Assembly: GCA_963971285.1 (NCBI GenBank)
Contig: OZ020258.1
Coordinates: 5,580,001-5,644,000, forward strand
Direction: 5' to 3'
DNA from: Astropecten irregularis
Lineage: Eukaryota; Echinodermata; Asteroidea; Paxillosida; Astropectinidae
DNA: 64,000 bases
Positions 1-13,483 of this stretch are shown here, piece after piece. The position numbers were made by a program, and so were the translations under genes. The notes beneath the pieces are model-generated. The model was not told the origin of the DNA and searched no databases. It saw only the letters and a program-made list of their open reading frames with translations. Each line of letters starts with the position of its first letter. Positions within the stretch are counted from its first letter, which is position 1.

Positions 1-3000
1 TGGAATATAAAATATCAGCCTGTACAGTACGGGTTGGATATGCGACTGTGATAAAGTATATAACAGACATAAGCGCTTTAACGAGACTCGCACAATTTCC
101 ATAAAAACAACCAGCAACAATAATTTTTCATTTTTGTCTTCTCTGTTTCTCATGCATACACGTGGATTAGGCCGGGCATACACAATTCTGAGTGTTGAAA
201 ACAAATGACAAATGGATAGGCCTATATCGTAATACCAGCAAGTTTCGCATGCATGATTTGCATGAATGTGAAATGCAGAAGCGCAGCTGCTTTCTGTCGT
301 CATAGTTGTAATATTTTATAGGTCGTCTTTTCAAACTTGTTCAGAACTTGTTCGTGGTCGGCTTGTTAAGAAAGAGATCGTGTAAAACAGCGCCACCAAC
401 TGTAAAATTTTCACTGTTAAATTCAAAATCGCACAATATTATTTATACAGACAGGTGCAGCTAAAAACAACCCCGATATCTTCACAAAGAGATGATCACC
501 TGCCGAAATGACAAGCCCAGCGCATGAATGTCATCATCATGGTCCCATGCCCGATCTTGATTTGACGTGTGTGATGCAGCATTTTGGTGATCAGTACATG
601 CACACTAGTTAATACTGAGGAGCACTTCTTTATAAGTTGACCCCCACAAGAGTGGCCGACGGTTCTTTGAAGAAGTTGCCAAATCCTGTTGCCGTCATTT
701 TCTGAAAAGAAATTGTCTGATACTCGGCACTCTATCTAAACTAACTATAAAAGCTGCCCAGTCATTAGTCTTGCACTATCAATAATTCGTCCCATTAAAA
801 CCGCGTGCGAAACTAAAAATCGACCGGCTTCGCAGAGGCCCCTTTTGTTCCCTTGTTGTATACCAGGGAAGAGAAGTCTTAAGAACCTATAGGCCTATAA
901 TACTATAACCTGGTTGAACTGAGGGTAAATTAGTCTTGGGTGATGACCCACCGGGAATTCGCCAACTTTTGAATGGGGATTTCGATTTTGTGTGGCGTGT
1001 GTATAGCGCTCTATAGGAGAGGGTTGACATCATTGTGAGACTTGTCAAAAAAGCTTATGTAGTTTGGTTGGCACTGCACGTCTATGGCAAGCTCTACCAA
1101 AGAAAAGTGAGCCTCATCTTTAACTGAAGATGTGGACCGCAGCCGGAGGACCTAATGCATCGTTTTGGATGGTGGGCGGTGTGGCTTTTTCTGAGGCTAC
1201 TGAGATGTATAAAATAATGTAGAATCTCTTCAGGGACTGTGATTTGGACTCGTGCAGCGAGCTAGACAGACTGCAGCCACGGGGAGATCTCCCCTGCATC
1301 ATGCCCAGGACTCGGTATATTATACCATCGCAGCAGGGGCCAAAGCCTACCGTTAAAAATATGCAGGGCCCCCGTCACACATGCATCCGGGTCACGCTTG
1401 ACTGTTCAAGCTCCGACCGCCATACCCCCGTGGTCAATGGCTTCATTATTCATGGTTATGATAACATTAGATAGCACCTCATTATCATATCAAAAAAATC
1501 ACAAGGACACACAAGGGTTTAAAGCTCCAATCATCCATTTGCAACGTGGGGGAGGCTGTGCCGTCCAGTTTCCCCCCTCCCTACTGGACTTAAGTTACCG
1601 ACGCCGTGCAAATTGGTGCAGCACACTTGCTAAAAATTTAAGCCACCCCGACTTTTTTTTTTTTACAAGACTGGAGAAAAAGTCAATATTTGAGGTTTGT
1701 CCGCTCAGGTAGGTCCCATGTGCGCCGAACCGAATACCGATAGGAGAGAAAAACACCTGATCTTAATCCCCCCATAAAAAGACCTTTAGATGTTGTTCAG
1801 CTTCAACACTTTAAATGCCCCCATTCAGCTTTTGCGCAAATTAAAATGACGGATTTTCCCTGTGACACTTCTACCCCCCCCCCCCCCTCACCCCAGTCCA
1901 AACACCCTCTCCACTGACGGGAGGTTTAAAGAGGCAATCTTTTGACAGTGACGTAATGGGAAAGCCTGGCAAGTTTGCTCAACGGCCTACGGCATGTTGG
2001 CTGTCACCATTAAGCGTCTTTTCAGTCACTCGTTGGAATCAACTGTCCCTTTAAACATCTCATGCCTCAAGCGTCCCGAAACCTGATATTTTCGGAGGGA
2101 ATTTTTAAAGCGGGTACCATAAAAATGTGTCAATAAAAGTTTGCACGGGTATAATTGGTGGTCTACTATCGTCATAATCTTGACAATTGCTTCACAACTT
2201 GGTGCAACTATACTCAACTATCCGAGAGTGCCCCTTTAATGTTAAAATGTCTGGTTAGACTTGTCTGCAGTGGTCTTTTATTAGCACTATAGTCCTCTGC
2301 CCCCGCAGAAGACTGCAAACGTTGCATTCCTTTAGTAATAAACTCTTCAGTGTGTGCCCAAGTCCCTTTAACGATTTAAAGTGCAAAGCCAGCTAACTAA
2401 TCCGATGGGTTTTTTCCCAGTCAAAGGATATAACCCCTTATTGATCACCCGGGAGATGACTTACTGAATAGACGGGGTGTGTGTTGTGCAGGTTGACAGT
2501 TCGCCCCGTACAAATGACAATCAATGCCTTTAGGGGGGAAGGCTCAAAAACTAAAATGGCGAGCCGGAAAAAGGAGAGAAGTAAAAGGACACTGTGGATT
2601 GTGTTCACACAAAAAAAGTAACGTGACAATGGCAGGGAACCGTCTGAGCGATATTTTAGATAGTCTGGTCGCAGTATACCATACTGCATGCACGAACCGT
2701 CTTCCGTTATCATATCGGGTGATTCGTATGTAATCTACTCGCGCACAGAAGGCCTAGGCCAAGGGGCAGTTTTATCTGTGAAGCTGCACCAAAAAAAACT
2801 GTTATCGGGTTCAAAATACAACACTGTCTACCAAAAATCCACGCTTATCGCTAAGGAAATGCTACTTAGAACCACTTGACACGAATCTGTAAAAAAAAAA
2901 ATCATGTGGATAGAAAATCATGTCATTTTGGCCACGTATAGGGGGGCCTACCAATAAAATAAAGGATTAAGTTTTTAGCATGATTTGAACATACTTATCT

Positions 3001-6000
3001 TTTGATAGCTGAAATAGGCCTACCTAGATTTGAACAGAGAAAAGGCCAAGGAGAAAAAACATCACTAGAGGTGAGCTATGAACCGCCACTAGAATCTAGC
3101 TCGAGCTGTCGAGCACGTGCGCCGTAAAAATGTGATGCACGCTGCGTCAGAAGAACGAGGAAGCGTCTCGTGAGCGCCCATCACGCCGAGTATAGTACGG
3201 GGAGATCTTGCGGCGCTGTGTCACTTCCCCGCTCGCTCGCCTCAGTAAAAGAAATACCCATTCCCTACTCAATGTCATAATAAGTCCAGGCCACCAATAA
3301 TATTCGTCTCGACAGGCATTGCATTTTATCAAAGCCCGCGTGGGGGTGTTGGGGGGTCAAGCCCAGGTTTGCGTTTTTTTGGAATGTTAGTTTTTGTGTT
3401 TTGTTGAAGCAAGTTGACATCAGGGGGGTTGTGACTTGTGAGCAGACAGGCACATAACAAACTTTGACGGGTACAACATACGTAGTGTGTTTTGTGGAGT
3501 CATAAAAATATCGGTCATGATTCATGTTGGTAGTTGACATTCAAGGCAGTCGTTTTGATATAAGGACACTTGCTGGAACGTACAATCCCCGTGGAGTGTT
3601 CATGTATTGTAGGGGAACAAAGTCACTGAATTTACAAACAGCAGAGGAGTACCGTATTTTGTAATATATTTCTAATCATTGCTACAGCATATGGTATAAC
3701 AAAGGGGAATATTACCATATTAACATGTGCCCTTGGTTTTCATAATTACAGACATGATAAGGCTGCATGGACTATGCCACATGTGTTAATCGCATATGCA
3801 TTGCTACTACGGATGGAGGCTGCCATGATGCCATCAAAAAAGGGCAAAATCACTCTAGCGAATACGGAATAGTGTTAGCAAACTGGGTGACGAGACACAT
3901 ACAAATGCAAGTGCTTACATTCAGTATTCAGTACTTGAGCTTTCTCCTACCAGCAAACTTAACTCGCGCGTGCTTGTAATTTTTGGAACATTTCTTATCG
4001 CCGATAATACTATAGCAAGCAACGCACACCGCCATCCCAAATAATATGATGGTACCTACACGCTACATAGTTACAACACGTCATGTTGCCAGACTAACGC
4101 CAACTTTTCCAACACGAGTTTAAAATACAACTTGCAAGAATATAGGCGAATATAGCACAACCATATGTGACGAGGAGGAGAATATTGAAGGAATGTAGTC
4201 CCGAGTCCCCAACCACATCGACAAAGTAATAATATACGAGATTGACCTCTTTATATGGACCAAGTGCACTCCAGTTATACAGCACACGCCAAAGCACGTA
4301 ATACACCCGATCAGATGACACAGCATGTCAAAATACAACCATATTTACACAGACCATAATGCACCATGGACAAACACACAATGAAGTAACAGGTCTCTTG
4401 CATTTTATATACCCTGTGCCAAGACTTGGATCTGAACTTCTGAAGGGAAGTATATTTTGGGGGATTTAGTCAAACCAATTACAAGCATGACAAATAGAAA
4501 TCTCCCTTTCGCTCCCTCGATTTCTAACAGAATTTCCGGGCTACACATGGTGGGTTTTGTGTGTATGACTCGTTGTCCCAAGCGTGGCACTGGCGCAACG
4601 CCCAGACCACGAGGCCAGATATTCACAACCATGCGGTTACCTCGACCAACAAAAAAAAAGCAGCACTGTTCTTGTTGCTCATGTCTAAAATTGGACACAT
4701 GCGGTAATGACGCATTTAGAGTCTTTGGGAATCATTGCACTGCTGATGATGTCATGGAGTACTCTTAAAACAAAATGGTATACGGATAACAGGGTATTCT
4801 TTTCTTCAGTGAGTGTACATGTAAATAGTAAAATACCAATGCATTCTTATTGAGGACGTGTGATCGTGGAGGAAGGAAAGACTTGAGATAATTGTACATG
4901 TACTAAGGGCATGCAGTCCTAAATGCACTTTGCAGATCCAGACTCGTGGCACATATGCCAACCTCAACAACATACGGCACAAGTTTCCTCTTCCAAAATG
5001 CCACAATGATCGACTGCATGTATTTCTAAAATGACTAAACAGTCAGCATCATACACATTAACGGGGAAATGATACAGAAAAATGCTCACGTGTAACTGTT
5101 CTTGTACGCCATACATGTACACGTACCTGTAGTACAGTGTAACAATGTGAACTACCTCGTGTCAACTGCACCATATTGCTTCATGTCCAAAAAAATGTCA
5201 AACAGTGCTCACCTTTTTTGTTGAAAATGCGCATTGTCGTGGCTTATTCCTTCGCCTAGCCGTCCTGTCGACAAACACCAGGAATCCTGACGTTAAGCTC
5301 GACCAAAATGCTCCACAAACACTGTTGACAACACACAAAGACGTACGATTTTCGGCCGTTAAAACGTGCAGAGAAATTTCATTTGACAAAAAAAAACATC
5401 CAGCATGAAGATGGGGGAGAATGTGACAGCGTGGTGACGGTGTGGTTTGCCAACCGATTGAATGAATTGTATACTTGACAGACTATAGTAGAGCGTGGAC
5501 CGATCAGGGCTCACAGCAGCGCGGTCGGTTTCGCTAGCACGTGGTCGCGTAATCCTACACTGGCCGTTGACACGCCTCACACACCACCAGCCAATCAGCG
5601 CACTCCACCGCTTGACAGCCATTCAGGGGCATGCTAATGAACCGATATGCTAATCATATTTTACAAACCCGCCAAACACTGAATGGGGAGGCCTATGCAA
5701 ATGAGGTATAGAATGTAAATAGCGACACAACCTGAGCCCAGGCGACCAGGTTGACAGCGTGGGCCATATTACGCATGACAGCCGTGTAGTAGTATAGTAT
5801 CTCGACGGATAGGTTTTGTTGTACAATACAATATTCCATGAAGATCGTCTGTACAAAGTGTGCGTTGCAATACCGCCTGTGGCGTTGCATACCAGCACGT
5901 GGTGCACCAGTATCAGATACCGCTATGGCAGCCATGGAACAAAGGACATGTGCCTATATCCATGCCAAACATTGCGTCAGTATTTCGGTACATGATTTTA

Positions 6001-6584
6001 ATGTCGAAATGATGTTGATAAACTCAGCGTAATAGTCCTGTCATATGCAGACTGTGCATCTGTAATCTTTTGCCACGTCAGTGATGCACGTGCCTTGCAA
6101 AATTTGAACCACTCTGTTGGACTTGAACGTGTAATCCTAGTTATTAAATGCCACATATACTCAGGCATACAACTTTTCCTTGGAACAGCTGATTTCCTCC
6201 TTTTTTCACTTCACTCTTATGCCACTGAACAGTGAATACAAAGTACATGTAATTAAATGGTATAGATTGGAATTTCATCGTTTTTTGTCAAATCCAAGTT
6301 GCCTGACTGTTGGTTTCATTCGAATTTGAGCGAGTAGCTTCCAGTGTGAACTGTGAACTAATTCGAATATCACAGATAACACAAGTCAGTGGGATAATTT
6401 AGAAAATAAGCCTTTACCACTGATTGTTGTCCCCACATAATTATGGTACCTGCAATGTGTAAACACAATTCATTAAGTATAAAATAGCTATTAAATGCCA
6501 ATCATGAGACCCGGCCGTTCATCGACGAGTTGCGCCCAGTCAAGTTCCTGTAATCTTCTGGAATCCATCGTCAATTTCACCATG
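1..6584. other. No recognisable gene; A+T-rich intergenic sequence
   Basis: Short open frames on both strands have no recognisable domain and no plausible exon structure. Visible features are scattered TAGGCCTA words, a run of about 17 C at 1872-1888, a possible small repeat at 1925-2241 with TTAAAGRGGCA-type inverted ends, and moderately CpG-rich patches near 3090-3240 and 5500-5600 that could be regulatory. Nothing else can be supported. Confidence 0.6.
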
Positions 6585-6795
6585 ATTTCACCCAGTGGCG
6601 TCGCCAAGGGGGGGCCAGGGGGGGCCCCCCCTGGAAAACCTTGTGCCCCCCCTCGTGCCCCCCCCCCCCCCATTTGAAATTTGGGTTGGTGAAAAAAAAT
6701 ATAATATATAAAAAGTTTGCCCCCCCCCCATAAATTGCTAGTGCCCCCCTTGTGCCCCCCAGCTCCAAAAGTCTGGTGACGCCACTGATTTCACC
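6585..6795. mobile_element. hAT-like MITE with exact 8-bp target duplication
   Basis: The element at 6593-6787 (195 bp) begins CAGTGGCGTCGCCAAGG and ends CTGGTGACGCCACTG, a terminal inverted repeat. It is flanked on both sides by the identical 8-mer ATTTCACC (6585-6592 and 6788-6795). An 8-bp duplication is typical of the hAT superfamily. The interior is dominated by runs of C and G and has no coding capacity, so it is non-autonomous. The intact duplication suggests a fairly recent insertion. Confidence 0.85.
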
Positions 6796-7324
6796 AAACT
6801 CATCAATCGCAGGACGTGTGATGCATGTCATCCCCACGTTAAAAGAACTACATGTATTATGGGTTATCCATTGTAACCCGAGTTACGATCGATCGTAGGG
6901 CTTCATCCATGATGAAACTGACCACATAACAGTCTTGGAAAACAATAATAAACTTATATGTTAAGACAGTATCAACATTAGTTGTGAACGGCGTGTTTAA
7001 CTTTTATTTTATTGCTTGTTTGGAATACTGGAAGCCTGATACTTTGGGGAAAAGCCATCATCGGTTCCCAATTGGAACCATCTCATCGTCTTTGACCATA
7101 TATCATTCTGAACGTGTTTGCTTTTCAATGTTATTTTGTTGTTCTAAGCTTGTGATACGTGCTCACTTATTCGAAGAGTTGTGATCTGGGGTTTTTATTG
7201 TGTAGGCGGGCCCTATAGCTGATCGATCTTACGCATACAGAGTCTCTGACAGGGTACAAGAACGAACCGTAAGATTCGTGACATTGTCTAGGACTAGGTC
7301 AGCCAAAATAATGACCCGAAATGT

Positions 7325-7475
7325 ATGAAATGCTTGGATAAGGCCTGACGCGTTTTAATCCTATAGCAGGATCTTTTTCCAAAGCTAAATAGCAAGAGCA
7401 CAAGAACATGCATGCAAGTCATGAAAGATACACATAAACGCGTCAGGCCCTCCTGACTCCAAGCATGTTTCGAAC
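7325..7475. repeat. CCTGACGCGTTT element, inverted pair
   Basis: GCCTGACGCGTTTTAATCC with AGCAGGATCTTT lies near the left end, and the inverse AACGCGTCAGGCC near the right, so the two arms face each other across about 60 bp. The same core occurs at 9206-9300, 23167-23235 and 58828-58856 and in the tandem block at 41625-41930. Confidence 0.65.
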
Positions 7476-8505
7476 TAGTCATACAAAGAGGTATTTATAG
7501 TATACCGGATAAAGATATGAATATCAACTGCACAGTATACATGTACACAGTTATATTTATAGACATCAATTTCAAATTGATTGCACTGACTTTAATCTCA
7601 GACGTTTTTTTTTATAAATCTATAACTGAAAAAAAAAGAAAATTCCGTTTCTGACTGAAGTTCATAGGGGACGAAGCCGGAGGTTATAAGTAACATGCCA
7701 TAAAGAGGAAAGCTCTGCTGTCCACGGAGTAAAACAATGATTCGACATTTCCTCAAAGACGCACTCTTCTTTGTTTGGTTCGGTAGGCCTACTTTTTCTT
7801 TTGGCTGATGGGAAAACATTGAAAGTGACATTAGGTATTTCCTTGTACACGCTGGTACGCGTTAGCTGCTTCCGTTGACGGTTTCTAGCAACTTCATGGC
7901 GTTCTGCATGCCCATATTGCTTGAAGCCTTTGGATCATGCCACAGAACCAAACCAAACGCCTGATTGCTTAATCACAGAAATCCCCAGAACGAGGAAATA
8001 TTTCGTTTCCTGTTTCGGAGTCGTAAACGAGTCAAGTCCGCCGGGGACGAGGATCAGCTGGTCTGGTACCCTGAAGCCCGCAAGATACCGAATGCATGAC
8101 ATGACCGTGCAATTTGGGACCGTGGCTCAATCCTGGGAATGAATGGGACCAGGCTCAATCCAGGAATGAATTTGCGCATTCTTTGTAACCTCGAAAGAAA
8201 CATATGCTGAGGAAAGATTGCGAGAAAGTAAAATAATAAGAAGCAAACTCAGACCGGATGAGGATGTTTTTGCATTTTAAACCCATGAACTTCAACTGCT
8301 AAACCGCTGACTTGTTAAAGGAGAATCTTGTTTTGCTTCCGGTGGAAACAGCTTAGGGGCTTCGGCTACCAGGAGTGACGTCATCTGGCATACTGCTTCA
8401 GATTGAGGCAGTTGTGCAAACGCTTGCAGGCCATGATGTAGTTCACCAAGTATACTTTCGATTTCGCTGACTGTATACTGACTAAACAAAATTGTAATTG
8501 CACTT

Positions 8506-8822
8506 GGACCCCAACACAGCTTCTTATTGCCGAAATTGGCCAAATTTAGTATGGAATCCAGCCTGCATGGTTCATGATACAAATTGCCTCGAAAGGTCCC
8601 GTACCCACATAGTGACCCTCCATCAGAAATAAGCACGACCGAATCGAATCAAGCTTAGACTCCCCATGGACCCCCCAACACGGCTGATAATTACCGAAAA
8701 GGGCCAAATTCACTATACATGTAGCCTGCATGGTTAAGTTTCCAGTCAAAGTTCTACCCATCACAATAGTGCTCCTCCATCAGAAATATTCAGCACGACC
8801 GGCTCGAATCAAGCCTACATAC
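8506..8822. repeat. Direct duplication, two copies of about 155 bp
   Basis: 8506-8660 and 8669-8822 share GGACCCC..CCAACAC, the word AGCCTGCATGGTT, CCTCCATCAGAAATA and AGCACGACCG, spaced alike. The copies are diverged and offset by about 163 bp. The minus-strand open frame across them simply reads the duplication; no protein family is recognised. Confidence 0.7.
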
Positions 8823-9064
8823 ACCCGTCCTCCCCTCCCACACACAAAGTAAAGAAAGATGCTGGTATACAAGCATCCGTGATACAACTTGAGAAGGGAG
8901 GGAGGAAAGACCACCATTGTTGTCATGCTTGCATTTTGCTTAAGAACATCCTAAACCAACTTGCTGGTATCTTTGTGTCATGTATAGTAAGATGAGCTCC
9001 TTTTGCAATGGGATGTTGTGGACAAAGGGATCAGAGGTTGGCAGTCTAAGTTTGTTTCTCGACT

Positions 9065-9175
9065 CCGAAGTTAGATGAGCTTCAAGACTTCGAAACTAAT
9101 ACGTATTAGAATGTCCCTGGTTCGAATCCTGCTCCTGTCATTTTTTCTTTGTTCACTTTTCAATGACTTAACATT
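9065..9175 (+). mobile_element. tRNA-derived SINE, 3' part
   Basis: Contains the B-box-like GGTTCGAATCC followed by TGCTCCTGTCA and the tail TTTCTTTGTTCACTTTTCA, as in the SINEs at 39897-40000 and 42072-42190. The tRNA-like 5' half with the A box is degraded. Confidence 0.6.
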
Positions 9176-9205
9176 CATGCAATGACTTAAAATTCATGTT
9201 TGGAG

Positions 9206-9440
9206 TTAGTAGGGCCTGACGCGTTTCGATCCTATAGCACGGATCATTCTCAAAGGCTAAGAGAAAGATGCTGCTAGGATCGAAACACGTCAGGCCCTTC
9301 AAAATCCAAACATTTTATCATTTTCAGGTCATTTTTTGGCTGATAAGCGGTTTGCAGCAGTTTATTACTTGTATTGTCTTAATATGCAGTCAGTTTCCCC
9401 TGTGGTTATTTTATGGCTATTCACTTGAGGTTATTTTGAT
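9206..9440. repeat. CCTGACGCGTTT element with 3' tail
   Basis: GGGCCTGACGCGTTTCGATC and its inverse GATCGAAACACGTCAGGCCC form a foldback at 9216-9298. It is followed by a tail (CAGGTCATTTTTTGGCTGAT to GTCAGTTTCCCCTGTGG) that recurs after the tandem block at 41930-42000 and partly at 63430-63460. Confidence 0.6.
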
Positions 9441-10319
9441 GGATATACGTTTTAAAGTGCTTCGTCGGTTCATGAATTACATTTCCACTGCCTTGATGGC
9501 TAGAACGTTAGGAAGCCAGTTGGTATTCGAAAATTAAATGCTGGTGAAACTTAGTTGTATCTCTTTTGCAAAATTCGAGAATCGTTCTTGAGTTTCTGCC
9601 TGTGTTAACTCAGTGTAAAATGAGGGATTGGGTAGGTTGGGGTAGGCAGATTGTGGGCAGAGAACTTAAAATCATGAGTGTTCGTACTGTGTATGTAGTC
9701 ATGCCATTCAGTGGCCGCTTCAACGCTGTCTTGTTGAACCATCAGCCATGCAGTGTGATGCGGTAAAGCATACTGCACTGGTGGCCGTGCAATATTCATC
9801 CGCGACTGATAGATCTTTTCATTGTGAACAGACTGTCAGATCTCATTCAACGTGGTCAGACACCCACATCAAAATGGACACAGCTTGTCCGGAGAATGAA
9901 TGCAATTGACCAGTGGGTAACCAATAGCGGGTAACACGCCAGGTCAGGGTGCCCGCATGTGTATACTATACTGTGAAGGGATTAGCCTAATCTCTCCCCC
10001 AGTGTGCACGCAGAGCGAGCTAGCTTATCTGACAAACCAGACAATGAAATGCATCTCAATCTTCAAGCACTTAAGAGGTCAAATAGACTAACGAAAGATG
10101 ACGCTATATAGCCACGTGGTGCAAACAACACTCATTATAACAATTCAGTAATAATTAGTGGCCACATTTTGATATCATACAGTGAGGTCCAGCTGCTCAT
10201 TACTTACTCAATAATCTTTAGAACTTTGACGTTAATTAACAAAACAACTATAATAAAACATGAGAAACAACTCAAAATTATTCACGGACTGAATGTGATG
10301 ATAGCTGCATCCCTGATTG

Positions 10320-10565
10320 AGACAAACACCCCAACAAGCAAAGAAACAGCCAAATCGACAAATAAACTAACAAACAAACACTCCTGAACAATCATACCAG
10401 CATACAAAAACCGCAACTCTCAAACAAACAAACAAGCATCCAACAAACAGATATCTCGACCACGGAGGAAAGAAGGCTATTCCTCCATGCATGTCTCGAC
10501 TTATCTTAAGAAAGAAGCGCCCCAGCCAAACAAACACACACACAAACACCGCCACAAACAAACAA
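10320..10565. repeat. CAAA-rich simple sequence
   Basis: Repeated CAAACAAACAAAC words interspersed with unique sequence over about 240 bp. Low complexity; no coding signal. Confidence 0.6.
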
Positions 10566-10601
10566 TTCGTTTTATTGAATCAGATAATCTCATCGGGGTT
10601 T

Positions 10602-10957
10602 AAAGGTAGTATCATACTTTTGTAAGACACCAAAACAGAAATGTTCACAGATTTATGTATACAGGGTATGAAGATGGTGGTGGTAGAAACATACCGTTAA
10701 AATTGTTATGCCTGAAATGGTGTATTTATCCAGAAATTAGTAAAACAACGACCGAAAATCTTTTTGATTTTTTAAAAGATCAAAAATAAAAGAGAAAAGA
10801 CTTAAGAAATACTGTGGCCGTTTTCACTGTTTTCTCAAAAAGTGGGCACCGTATGGAACTGAAATTTTCACAGATGACTATTACTGTATCGTCCTTGATA
10901 TTTGTGCCCATGAATCTGTATTTCTTTGACAAAAACCAAATTTATGATACTACCTTT
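10602..10957 (-). mobile_element. MITE family A copy (AAGGTAGTATCATAC ends)
   Basis: Starts AAAGGTAGTATCATACTTT and ends TATGATACTACCTTT. The central palindrome is of the GATCTTTTAAAAGATC type but imperfect. No coding capacity. The right end abuts the next copy directly. Confidence 0.85.
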
Positions 10958-11328
10958 AAAGGTACTATCATACTTTGTTATGAAACCAATACAGAAATGT
11001 TCACTTTTTCACCTATAACTTACAGGGTAGGCCTATATAAAGATGTAGTCCCGGTATAAACATATGCCGTTCGAATGGTTCTGCCTGAAATGCTGTGTTT
11101 TCCCAAAAATGGGTAAACCAAAAATACCGAAACAGTTTGAATCTCTGTGATCAAAATCTCACAATTTCGCGTACTTTTATAACGGGTTTTCGCTCCTTTA
11201 TACTGTTTCTCAAAGATCAATTGAGCTGAAAGTTTCACAGGGTTTGTTTTTATTCCATGACAAATCAATTATGAACAGACCGCAGCTGTTCCATCAACTT
11301 TATACCGTCAAAGTATGATGGTACCTTT
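10957..11328 (-). mobile_element. MITE family A copy abutting the previous one
   Basis: Begins AAAGGTACTATCATACTTTG immediately after the previous copy and ends AAGTATGATGGTACCTTT. It contains the TCAAAATCTC-type centre and the ACAGACCGCAGCTG segment typical of the second subfamily. Confidence 0.85.
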
Positions 11329-11820
11329 AATTTGTAAAGGAGACACTGACTGTAAAAAAAAATATGACTTTGCCATAATCCTCCATTTATCTCATAGTCA
11401 TAACAACAGCGAGATACTTAATATGATAATGCTGGATATGACACTTGATATGCGTGTCATTTTATACACCGTGCGTAATGATTAAAATTGCTGTTGTGGA
11501 GATAGTTGTAGTGTAAATTAAGCATTTTCAAAAATTAACTTGTAAATGATGCGGGTTTAAACGTACACAACGTATTCCGGTGACTGGTGTATACATTTGT
11601 ATCGCATTAACTGCGCTCTTTTTTTAATGAAGTTTTTAGTAATTGGATTCCTGTTCGGAACTCGAAACCGGTTAAACATCCGAAATTTCATCTGTGGTTT
11701 CAATTCATCCCTGCTTCGGCTGCCAAACAAACTTCTTTCATGGCATCTGACTGGCAAACGAATAGAGATAATTGGCTATTTGGGATGTTGCCAATATTAT
11801 TTGTTGGACTGGATATACAT

Positions 11821-12192
11821 GGTGTCACAGAAAAAAACACAACACTGTGTCGGGACCCATAATGTTAAAATTAAACTGTTTATCACTTCAAGATTCAGAT
11901 ATGTGATACAACCATGTCTTGGCGAAAATATGACCAATTGAAAGAGTACTTCTTAAAAAAGAATTGCAAGGATAACACGCATAGTGGTCAATACACACAT
12001 AATGTGTATGAAAGAAAGATGAAAATCGTGTTTTGAGGTTGGGTAGTTCAGTCTTAGTTTTTTCACTCAATTTTAGTCAAATTTTGCTCAAATTCCACAA
12101 GGTGATAGCAAGGTCATGGCTTTATCACATATCTGAATCTTGAAGTGATAAACAGTTTAATTTTTATATAATAGTTATCGACACTAGTGTTG
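11821..12192. mobile_element. Inverted-repeat element, GGTGTC..GACACC ends
   Basis: The left end has GGTGTCAC, ACACTGTGTCGGGAC and TTAAAATTAAACTGTTTATC. The right end carries the inverse, GATAAACAGTTTAA through GTGTTGCGGGACACC. A related copy lies at 53868-54282. There is no transposase, so it is a MITE-like non-autonomous element of unassigned superfamily. Confidence 0.75.
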
Positions 12193-12194
12193 CG

Positions 12195-12325
12195 GGACAC
12201 CCTGTATAGGCAGTACAGCATCGGTACCGTGATACACGGTATGCCGGTATTCCGGTGGTCGCAGGTTCGAATTTCGCTGCAGTCAATTTGTCTTTGTCCA
12301 TGCATGAATCTTTCATTCTTTGCTA
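12195..12325 (+). mobile_element. tRNA-derived SINE fragment
   Basis: Has the B-box-like GGTTCGAATTT, then GCTGCAGTCAATTTGTCTTTG, matching the 3' half of the SINE at 42072-42190. Its end runs into a truncated family A MITE. Confidence 0.55.
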
Positions 12326-12326
12326 G

Positions 12327-12660
12327 CATACTGAAACAGAAATCTCCACAGATTTACCTATAACTTATATACGGGGTCTAAAGATTGTGATGGTATAGAA
12401 ACACACATTTCAAATTGTTCCTGCCTGAAAATAATGCTGTGTTTGTCCAGAAATTAGTAAAACAACAAGCGAAAATCTTGTTGATCTTTTAAAAGATCAA
12501 AAATAAAAGAGAAAAGACTTAAGAAATACTGTGTCCGGTTTTCTCAAAAGGTTGGCACCGTATGGGACTGAACACTTCACAGGTGACTGTTACTGTATCT
12601 TAGTGATATTTGTGCCCATGAATCTGCATTTATTTGACAAGAAACATTATATTACCTTTT
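12327..12660 (-). mobile_element. MITE family A copy, 5'-truncated
   Basis: Lacks the first terminal repeat but keeps the GATCTTTTAAAAGATC centre and the far end ATTACCTTTT. The missing end lies at the junction with the SINE. Confidence 0.8.
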
Positions 12661-13483
12661 AAATAGATTCAGTCAGTTTCAAATGTGGTTATTTTGATTA
12701 TCAGTATACAGAGATTAGAGACAGCGTAAGCCTACGCGTAGTAGTCGGGTTTTGAGTGTATACTAACTGTCATGACAGCCAAAAACAAACCATTTTAACC
12801 AAACAAACAAAATGCATCCAAAACAAAGTTGACACATTGCATCCGATTTCTGCTCTCAAAACATGACATGTTGTATCATATACAACATGTTAAGACACAT
12901 CCTAGCTCTCGCTATACAACTGAACTTGTACAAGAAAATACTAACAGAAAGACCTCTGTAATGTAATTCCCTTTCATGCAGTCATCATACATCGTGAGCT
13001 CACTGTCACACGGTTAACGTCGGTTGGCCAGACGCCCAGACTTACGTCACTTGAAAAGTAAATTGAATAGTAAACGCGAGCACGTGTTGATTTGTAACGC
13101 CGTGCAAGAGAGGCGGGTACGTTCGTACGGGCCCGGGTAGGGGGCAGCATGTTCAGCAGGCGGATTGTGGAGAGCTGGCAAGAGTCAACCCGCATAATGC
13201 TTAATTTTTTGACAGTTGACACGTTTTTGGATGATCTGACGGCTCGTGGCAAAATAAAGTACCGTTAGATGATTTCAATATATTGTTTGTACCTTCCCAG
13301 ACATGCTATACTCGTGTGTGTTGAAGTTATACTGCATTGAAGGTTAATGAATAATAGCTGTATACAATCCCCATGTAGATGTCATTTATAGCATGCACTA
13401 TTTCTGTACGTTAATGCAGCTTCAACTGTAAACAGTAAATTGTACGGAGCCCCTTAGAGGACTATCTTTTTGCTAGACGTCTT

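Larger units (their letters stand above)
6796..10601. other. Intergenic stretch with diverged repeats, no gene
   Basis: No gene is recognised. 6788-6945 resembles one half of the foldback element at 48358-48506 (shared words CGATCGTAGGGCTTC and TTTCACCAAACTCAT). The rest contains the CCTGACGCG elements, a SINE 3' part and a local duplication listed separately, plus unremarkable A+T-rich sequence. Confidence 0.5.
11329..13483. other. No gene; transposon remnants and unique sequence
   Basis: Contains the element at 11821-12192, a SINE piece and a truncated family A MITE (listed separately). The GC-richer patch at 13000-13200 has open frames but no recognised domain. Confidence 0.5.
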
